Of a stretch of DNA of 6,414 nucleotides, positions 1-4,011 are shown piece after piece. A program made the translations under genes and the position numbers. Position 1 is the stretch's first letter. Each line of letters starts with the position of its first letter. Source of the stretch: Desulfuromusa sp. (lineage in GTDB: Bacteria; Desulfobacterota; Desulfuromonadia; Desulfuromonadales; Geopsychrobacteraceae); the NCBI GenBank assembly GCA_023145655.1, contig JAGLDI010000182.1:1-6414 (forward strand). The letters run 5' to 3'. The notes under the pieces are model-generated. The model saw only the letters and a list, made by a program, of their open reading frames with translations. It was not told the origin of the DNA and made no database searches.

Positions 1-533
1 CCAAAGATGCCTTTGTATTGCTCACCTTTGGTCGATTGAGAGAATATAAAGGGATTGAGAGTCTAATCGATCAATTAATTTTACTTGAGCACAATGTCAC
101 ACTAGTCGTGGCAGGAAAAGGTTCCGTTAGCCAGACTATTCAAAAACAGGCACGGGGAACGAATGTTACCCTGAAATTATACGGTGATTTTATCCCTGAT
201 GATGACGTCCCCACTTTTTTTGCCGTGGCTGATGTTATGGTTGCACCTTATGTGCAGATTTTAACTTCAGGTGCTATTATCCTTGGACTTTCAATGGGTG
301 TGCCCATTATTGCACCAGCTATTGGGTGTCTACCTGAATTGGTGGATGACAACGTTGGAATTCTTTATGATCCAACTGATCCTCTTGGTTTGTTATTGGC
401 TTTGAGAGAATCATTAAATTTGGATTTATCACTTATGTCAAGATCTGCAGAAAAAAAAGCTGCTGAATTAGAATGGACGGAAATAGGGAAAGAAACTGCT
501 ATATTTTACCGAAAAATAGTAAATCATGAATAA
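1..533 (+). CDS. Glycosyltransferase, GT4-like (GT-B fold), C-terminal part; 5' end outside window
   Basis: The reading frame is open from the left edge (first full codon at position 3, reading KDAFVLLTFGRL) to TAA at 531-533, so the start lies upstream and about 176 residues are visible. This is the C-terminal nucleotide-sugar-binding half of a GT-B glycosyltransferase. The strand-turn motif LTFGRLREYKGIE matches the 'GRL..KGI..L' signature of Glycos_transf_1 proteins. It is followed by VTLVVAGKG, then ADVMVAPY, TSGAIILGLSMGVPIIAP and the C-terminal GCLPELV. These belong to the donor-binding segment in which family members choose and hold an NDP- or GDP-sugar. The usual EGFG-type loop is replaced by QILTSGAII, a variant seen in many GT4-like enzymes, so donor and acceptor cannot be inferred. 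The gene is visibly more AT-rich than those after 700. A role in cell-surface polysaccharide assembly is inferred from the family. The family call is firm; the substrate is unknown. Confidence 0.85.
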   Translation, partial: KDAFVLLTFGRLREYKGIESLIDQLILLEHNVTLVVAGKGSVSQTIQKQARGTNVTLKLYGDFIPDDDVPTFFAVADVMVAPYVQILTSGAIILGLSMGVPIIAPAIGCLPELVDDNVGILYDPTDPLGLLLALRESLNLDLSLMSRSAEKKAAELEWTEIGKETAIFYRKIVNHE

Positions 534-560
534 TTATATAGGTTGTTTTTACTCCGTATT

Positions 561-594
561 TTTACAAGAATTCCTACCAAGAAATTCTTGTAAA
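561..594. repeat. Perfect 12-bp inverted repeat with a 10-nt loop
   Basis: The arms TTTACAAGAATT (561-572) and AATTCTTGTAAA (583-594) are exact reverse complements around a loop at 573-582. The stem is AT-rich and has no T-run directly after the right arm, so it is not a canonical Rho-independent terminator. It sits 28 bases after the glycosyltransferase stop. It could be a weak bidirectional terminator or mRNA-stabilising hairpin closing the upstream cluster, or a dyad operator. The symmetry is seen directly; the function is inferred. Confidence 0.6.
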
Positions 595-685
595 CTCCTT
601 GATTACCGTTACTCATGCTATTCATAACAATTCCGCTGCTGCATACCGACTAGTTCTGATAATATGGTTGTCATTGCCAATTGAT

Positions 686-691
686 GAGGAG
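686..691 (+). promoter_or_regulatory. Ribosome binding site of the PycTM gene
   Basis: GAGGAG lies eight bases upstream of the ATG at 700. It is the clearest Shine-Dalgarno sequence near this start and supports ATG 700. It also shows that this gene has its own initiation signal rather than depending only on reinitiation from the frame that ends at 703. Confidence 0.7.
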
Positions 692-699
692 ATTATTCA

Positions 700-1215
700 A
701 TGATAAACGGACCCCCTCAGGAAGAGCCGTTGATCCCCCGCTTACTTGCAACCAATGCCCTGCGTGCCAATCTGAGCAAGCACATGGATCTGAACAAAAT
801 GGCAGATTCCAAGGCTTCGATGATTATGACTGCTGCTTCGTTGATCATAACCATTACTTTGACTCAGCATGACAAACTTGATCTGATAACGCTACTGCTG
901 CTTTCCGGTTCTGGAATCCTGGCAGTTTTATTCTCAATTCTTGCCATTATTCCCCCTTTGCATGCTAGTGATCAGACTAATCTGTTTTATTTTCGCTCTT
1001 TTGTTGAGCTTTCGGAAGATGAGTTCAAACGTCAGTTTCAGGAAACCATTACCGACCGGGAAAAACTCTATGATGCTTATCTGCACGAAATTTACTATCT
1101 GGGTAAACATCGCTTGACGCGGAAATATTGGTTGATCCGCAATGGTCTATGGAGCCTTTTATTTGGTCTGCTAGGTGGGACGGTAGCCGCCATTACTAAC
1201 TATTTACCGCTGTGA
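700..1215 (+). CDS. PycTM / DUF5706 membrane protein (Pycsar effector family)
   Basis: A 171-residue membrane protein. Three features recall the PycTM family (formerly DUF5706): an N-terminal amphipathic stretch (LRANLSKHMDLNKMADSKAS, residues 21-40) with the MAD-x-KA motif just before the first membrane helix, the NLFYFRSF segment at 94-101, and a C-terminal YLGKHRLTRKYWLIRNG stretch leading into the last helix. Predicted membrane segments are about 40-55, 61-84 and 148-169, with a soluble loop of about 60 residues between the second and third. In characterised Pycsar systems, proteins of this family bind cCMP or cUMP made by an adjacent pyrimidine cyclase during phage infection and impair the inner membrane. 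No cyclase is present in this window, so a defence role is not shown; stand-alone family members exist. The start has a good GAGGAG site. The stop TGA (1213-1215) overlaps the GTG of rsmE, so the two are probably co-translated. The family call is good; the function is uncertain. Confidence 0.8.
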   Translation: MINGPPQEEPLIPRLLATNALRANLSKHMDLNKMADSKASMIMTAASLIITITLTQHDKLDLITLLLLSGSGILAVLFSILAIIPPLHASDQTNLFYFRSFVELSEDEFKRQFQETITDREKLYDAYLHEIYYLGKHRLTRKYWLIRNGLWSLLFGLLGGTVAAITNYLPL

Positions 1216-1919
1216 ACCTGATTCTCCTCCACGCCGACGATTTTCTTAATCCTACCCAGGTGCGCCTCTATGGACGCCGCCGAGAGCATGTCCTTAACAT
1301 CCATCGGGCCGCTGTAGGAGATGATTTACGGGTTGGATTAATCGATGGTCTGCTGGGACACGGTCGGATCTTCTGCTTGACGGATCAAATTTTGGAGATG
1401 GAGGTTTTACTGGATCAACAGCCACCAAAACCACTCCCGGTGACATTACTCCTGGCTCTCCCCCGGCCAAAAATGTTGCGGCGGATCATCCAGAGTGTCA
1501 GTTCGCTGGGGGTAAAAAAGATCCATCTGATCAATAGTTATCGAGTTGACAAAAGTTTCTGGAGCAGTTCGCTGCTGCGACCGGAAAAGCTTCAAGAACA
1601 ACTATTGTTAGGTTTAGAGCAGAGCTGTGATACGATTCTCCCTGAAATTCATTTACAGCCACGTTTTAAACCGTTTGTCGAAGATGATTTACCGGGAATC
1701 TCTGCTGCAACAACGGCCTATGTCGCCCATCCGGGAACCGGGGTCGATTTCCCCAGCCGCCTCAAGCGACCAACAACCCTGGCGATTGGTCCCGAAGGGG
1801 GATTTATCCCCTACGAAGTAGAAAAATTACAAAACTGCGGTTTCATCCCGATCAGTCTGGGAGAACGAATTTTGCGCGTTGAAACAGCAGTTCCTGTGTT
1901 ACTCTCTCGGCTTATTTAA
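1212..1919 (+). CDS. rsmE: 16S rRNA m3U1498 methyltransferase RsmE
   Basis: RsmE methylates N3 of U1498 in 16S rRNA within the 30S subunit, using S-adenosylmethionine; it belongs to the SPOUT (alpha/beta-knot) class. The N-terminal PUA-like domain is seen in YGRRREHVLNIHRAAVGDDLRVGL (about residues 20-43). The SPOUT domain follows with PKMLRRIIQSVSSLGVKKI (86-104) and LEQS (135-138). The knot contributes GPEGGF (193-198) and LGERILRVETA (216-226), the two strongest signatures of the family. The length of 235 residues is slightly below the usual 240-250, with a short tail. GTG at 1212 overlaps the preceding TGA by the GTGA arrangement and has no clear Shine-Dalgarno sequence, which suggests reinitiation after the PycTM gene. 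MNLILLHADDF is a normal N-terminus for the family, which supports this start. The spacer that follows ends the transcriptional unit or weakens it. Confidence 0.95.
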   Translation: MNLILLHADDFLNPTQVRLYGRRREHVLNIHRAAVGDDLRVGLIDGLLGHGRIFCLTDQILEMEVLLDQQPPKPLPVTLLLALPRPKMLRRIIQSVSSLGVKKIHLINSYRVDKSFWSSSLLRPEKLQEQLLLGLEQSCDTILPEIHLQPRFKPFVEDDLPGISAATTAYVAHPGTGVDFPSRLKRPTTLAIGPEGGFIPYEVEKLQNCGFIPISLGERILRVETAVPVLLSRLI

Positions 1920-1960
1920 ACTTGCTTAAATGAACCGGTTGGCCAGAAAACTTTTAAAAC

Positions 1961-2012
1961 GGTGAGATAGCCACCAAGACGCCAAGCTCTCCAAGAAGGT
2001 CAAAAGCAAAAA
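1961..2012. repeat. Degenerate CCAAG-rich segment resembling a dispersed intergenic repeat
   Basis: After GGTGAGATAGCCA, the unit CCAAG recurs at 1974-1978, 1982-1986 and 1991-1995 (spacing 8 and 9 bases), then an A-rich CAAAAGCAAAAA tail follows. This pattern resembles the 'CCAAGACGCCAAGACGCCAAG...AAAGCAAAAGC' type of repeat found scattered in intergenic regions of several deltaproteobacterial and other environmental genomes. The internal repetition is seen; membership of a dispersed family is recalled and not verified. No ORF of note lies in the 1920-2103 spacer. Confidence 0.4.
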
Positions 2013-2027
2013 GCCGGTTTTTGTTTT
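2003..2027 (+). terminator. Weak Rho-independent terminator candidate downstream of rsmE
   Basis: An A-rich left arm (2003-2012) pairs with a T-rich right arm (2018-2027) around the loop GCCGG, giving about ten pairs including one G-U wobble. It is placed suitably to end the PycTM-rsmE transcript, but the stem is almost all A-U and the T-run is inside the stem, so it would be weak. It overlaps the tail of the CCAAG segment and may just be part of that element. Confidence 0.25.
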
Positions 2028-2050
2028 CAAACCAAACAGGACACTAGATA

Positions 2051-2078
2051 TTGAAAATAGTTGTAAGCTGTTGCTAAT
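2051..2078 (+). promoter_or_regulatory. Candidate sigma-70 promoter for the EamA-rsgA-cyclase run
   Basis: TTGAAA (2051-2056) and GCTAAT (2073-2078) are separated by 16 bases and lie 25 bases before the ATG at 2104. The -35 box matches TTGACA at five of six positions and the -10 box matches TATAAT at four of six. The location fits the first intergenic gap in front of three tightly packed genes. The sequence match is modest and untested. Confidence 0.3.
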
Positions 2079-2103
2079 CCCTGAAGAAATATGATGAAAC
2101 AAT

Positions 2104-3003
2104 ATGAGAAATAACCGCCTTGGAATTTATCTGTTACTGGTGTTACCGCCACTATTCTGGGCGGGGAATACGGTTCTGGCCCGGGGGGTAGCAGATCTTA
2201 TCCCCCCGGTTGCCATGTCATTCTGGCGCTGGACAATTGCGTTATTTGTCCTGCTCCCTTTTACCTGGAAACAAACCCTGAATGATTGGCCGGAAATTAA
2301 AAAGCATTGGAAAATTATTTTTTTACTTGGTCTATTTGGCATCGCTTCATTTAATACCCTCCTCTATACCGCAGCACACAGTACCACTGCACTCAATATT
2401 GCTCTGACTCAGTCGGTTATGCCGGTCATTATTGTATTGATCAGTTTTATTTTATTTCGTGATCGAATTTCTCCGGTACAAATATTTGCAATTGCCCTTT
2501 GTACTCTGGGGGCCGGTTATATTGTTATTCATGGTGATTGGCAAAGGTTACAGCAGCTTGAATTTGTTATTGGCGATCTGATCATGCTGTTGGCGGTCGC
2601 CCTCTATGGTCTCTATTCAGTGTTGTTGCGTAACCGGCCCAATATCAAGCCAATGAGTTTTTTAACCACTACCTTTGCCGTTGGAGTGGTTCTGTTGTTG
2701 CCGCTCTATCTCTGGGAATATCAAACTGCGGCGCCATTAGAATTGACGCAGCCGGTCATTATCAGCCTTCTCTATGTTGCTTTTTGCCCCTCAATTCTGG
2801 CCTATCTTTTCTGGAACCAGGGGATTCATGAAATTGGTGCTAATCAAGCCGGTCTGTATATTAATCTGATCCCTTTATTTGCCTCAGTACTTGCGGTGCT
2901 GTTTTTGGGTGAACGTTTTCAAGCTTACCATCTGGTTGGGATTGTTCTGATTACCAGTGGTTTGTTGTTATTCAATTTAAGGTTTTTGCGACGTGAGAGA
3001 TAG
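2104..3003 (+). CDS. EamA-family (DMT superfamily) membrane transporter
   Basis: A 299-residue inner-membrane protein with about ten predicted transmembrane helices in two tandem EamA repeats, roughly residues 7-142 and 155-291. Family hallmarks are PPLFWAGNTVLARG in helix 1, PPVAMSFWRWTIALFVLLPF in helix 2, ALNIALTQSVMPVIIVLISFILFRDRIS ending the fourth helix region, and the second-repeat counterparts SLLYVAFCPSILAYLFWNQGI and NLIPLFASVLAVLFLGERF. The E-R/F motif at the end of the penultimate helix pair is typical of drug/metabolite exporters. Members export amino acids, metabolites or drugs; the substrate cannot be read from sequence. The length is normal for the family. The ATG at 2104 lacks a strong Shine-Dalgarno sequence. 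The gene ends in TAG at 3001-3003, immediately before rsgA, so the two are probably cotranscribed; no functional link is evident. Confidence 0.9.
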   Translation: MRNNRLGIYLLLVLPPLFWAGNTVLARGVADLIPPVAMSFWRWTIALFVLLPFTWKQTLNDWPEIKKHWKIIFLLGLFGIASFNTLLYTAAHSTTALNIALTQSVMPVIIVLISFILFRDRISPVQIFAIALCTLGAGYIVIHGDWQRLQQLEFVIGDLIMLLAVALYGLYSVLLRNRPNIKPMSFLTTTFAVGVVLLLPLYLWEYQTAAPLELTQPVIISLLYVAFCPSILAYLFWNQGIHEIGANQAGLYINLIPLFASVLAVLFLGERFQAYHLVGIVLITSGLLLFNLRFLRRER

Positions 3004-3007
3004 GTGG
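3002..3007 (+). promoter_or_regulatory. Ribosome binding site that supports ATG 3013 as the rsgA start
   Basis: AGGTGG overlaps the EamA stop codon and lies five bases before ATG 3013. It is one base away from AGGAGG. The alternative GTG at 3004 would overlap this element and would use a poorer GAGAG at 2995-2999. Confidence 0.55.
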
Positions 3008-3012
3008 AACAA

Positions 3013-4011
3013 ATGACCTTGGAAAATTGGGGCTGGTCCCCTTTTTTTGCAGAGAGATTTATCCCGTGGGAAGATTCTGGATACCTGCCTGCCAGAGTCA
3101 TTCGGGGCGAGAAAAATTATTTTCGAGTCTGGTCACTTCAGGGAGAAATGACGGTTCGTTTTGCCGGAAAGATTCGCTATAAAGCAGGAGGCCGTGCTGA
3201 TCTCCCGGTGGTTGGTGATTGGGTTGTTATTAAACCGCAGCCTGACCAGCGTGGGATTATCCATGCTCTACTGGAACGGAAAAGTTCTTTTTCCCGCAAT
3301 CTTCCCGGTACTCGTAAAGGAAAAGAACGAGTTGAACAGCAGGTGATTGCCGCCAATGTCGACCTGGTTTTTATCGTCAGTGGGCTGGATCGTGATTTTA
3401 ATCTGCGCCGGATTGAACGGTATTTAACTCTGGTTGGAAGCAGTGGTGCCGACGCGGTGATTCTGCTCAATAAAACCGATTTGTGTAAAAACCCTGAAGA
3501 GTGCAAAACTCAGGTTGAAGAAATTTCTGGAAATAGCCCGGTCCATCTTTGTATGGCCCGTAATGCCGAACAGCTGGATATACTTTTAAATTATCTGCAA
3601 CCGGGCCAAACAATTGCCCTGCTTGGATCTTCTGGAGTTGGAAAATCCACTATTCTCAACGGATTGCTTGGTGAAGAACGGCAGAAAATAGGTGCGGTTA
3701 GCGAGTCGGACGGGAAGGGGCGACATACCACTACTCATCGTGAATTGATCCTGTTTCCAGAGGGTGGTATTTTGATGGATAACCCCGGTATGCGGGAGCT
3801 GCATCTTTGGGGGGAGGCTGACGATCTGGCCGAATCATTTTCTGATATTGAGACCTTGGCAGTAACCTGTAAATTTAACGACTGCCAGCACAAAACAGAA
3901 CCTGGATGTGCTGTGATAAAGGCCATTGAGACTGGTCTTCTAAATACTGGGCGGCTTGCCAGTTATCACAAGCTGAAAGATGAACTGATCAAATTACAAC
4001 AAAAAAGGTAA
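3013..4011 (+). CDS. rsgA: Ribosome small-subunit biogenesis GTPase RsgA (YjeQ/EngC)
   Basis: RsgA is a circularly permuted GTPase that binds the maturing 30S subunit near the decoding centre and acts as a late assembly checkpoint. From ATG 3013 the protein has 332 residues, close to the family norm. Its order is an OB-fold N-terminal domain (about 30-90), then the permuted G motifs: NKTD (G4, 153-156), GSSGVGKST (P-loop G1, 205-213), the HTTTHRE switch (238-244) and DNPGMRE (G3, 256-262). A C-terminal zinc-binding cluster C-x4-C-x-H-x5-C (C286, C291, H293, C299) follows. All key residues are present. A GTG at 3004, directly after the EamA stop, would add three residues. I prefer ATG because AGGTGG is well spaced from it and MTLENWGW resembles normal RsgA N-termini. 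The stop TAA shares its last A with the ATG of the next gene (TAATG), suggesting coupling. Confidence 0.95.
   Translation: MTLENWGWSPFFAERFIPWEDSGYLPARVIRGEKNYFRVWSLQGEMTVRFAGKIRYKAGGRADLPVVGDWVVIKPQPDQRGIIHALLERKSSFSRNLPGTRKGKERVEQQVIAANVDLVFIVSGLDRDFNLRRIERYLTLVGSSGADAVILLNKTDLCKNPEECKTQVEEISGNSPVHLCMARNAEQLDILLNYLQPGQTIALLGSSGVGKSTILNGLLGEERQKIGAVSESDGKGRHTTTHRELILFPEGGILMDNPGMRELHLWGEADDLAESFSDIETLAVTCKFNDCQHKTEPGCAVIKAIETGLLNTGRLASYHKLKDELIKLQQKR

Larger units (their letters stand above)
526..703 (+). pseudogene. Possible frameshifted remnant of a small or truncated gene between the glycosyltransferase and PycTM
   Basis: An ATG at 526 overlaps the glycosyltransferase stop (ATGAATAA), a typical coupled start, and begins MNNYI. 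That frame then degenerates. If one G of the GG at 541-542 is skipped, the text becomes MNNYI-VVFTPYFYKNSYQEI, which looks like a first beta strand of a GT-B or Rossmann-type protein. The second frame is open for 53 codons from 542 and ends in TGA at 701-703, overlapping the next gene's ATG at 700 (ATGA). Either a one-base insertion broke a small gene, or this is the 5' relic of a second glycosyltransferase whose body was deleted. The later part (HAIHNNSAAAYRLVLIIW) is not recognisable to me. The open frame may also be chance, since it contains a palindrome that could itself be the functional element. This is inference; confidence is low. Confidence 0.3.

Noticed and set aside
658..663. GATAAT as a -10 box for the PycTM gene
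   Set aside because: No acceptable -35 hexamer lies 15-19 bases upstream, so a promoter call is not supported.
681..872. TTG-initiated 63-codon frame overlapping the PycTM start
   Set aside because: It overlaps the PycTM gene in another phase, reads as low-quality Cys-rich text, and starts inside the region carrying that gene's ribosome binding site.
1627..1821. Plus-strand frame of 64 codons inside rsmE
   Set aside because: It lies entirely within the well-conserved rsmE knot domain and has no recognisable motif.
700..1919. A complete Pycsar anti-phage operon
   Set aside because: Only the effector-like protein is present. RsmE is an rRNA methyltransferase and not a nucleotide cyclase, and no cyclase frame is visible on either strand.
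1933..1940. AACCGGTT palindrome after rsmE
   Set aside because: An eight-base palindrome is expected often by chance; no second copy or loop structure supports a function.
3177..3926. Three minus-strand frames opposite rsgA
   Set aside because: They are antisense to conserved RsgA motifs, rich in Arg/Ser/Pro as typical of shadow frames, and have no supporting start signals.
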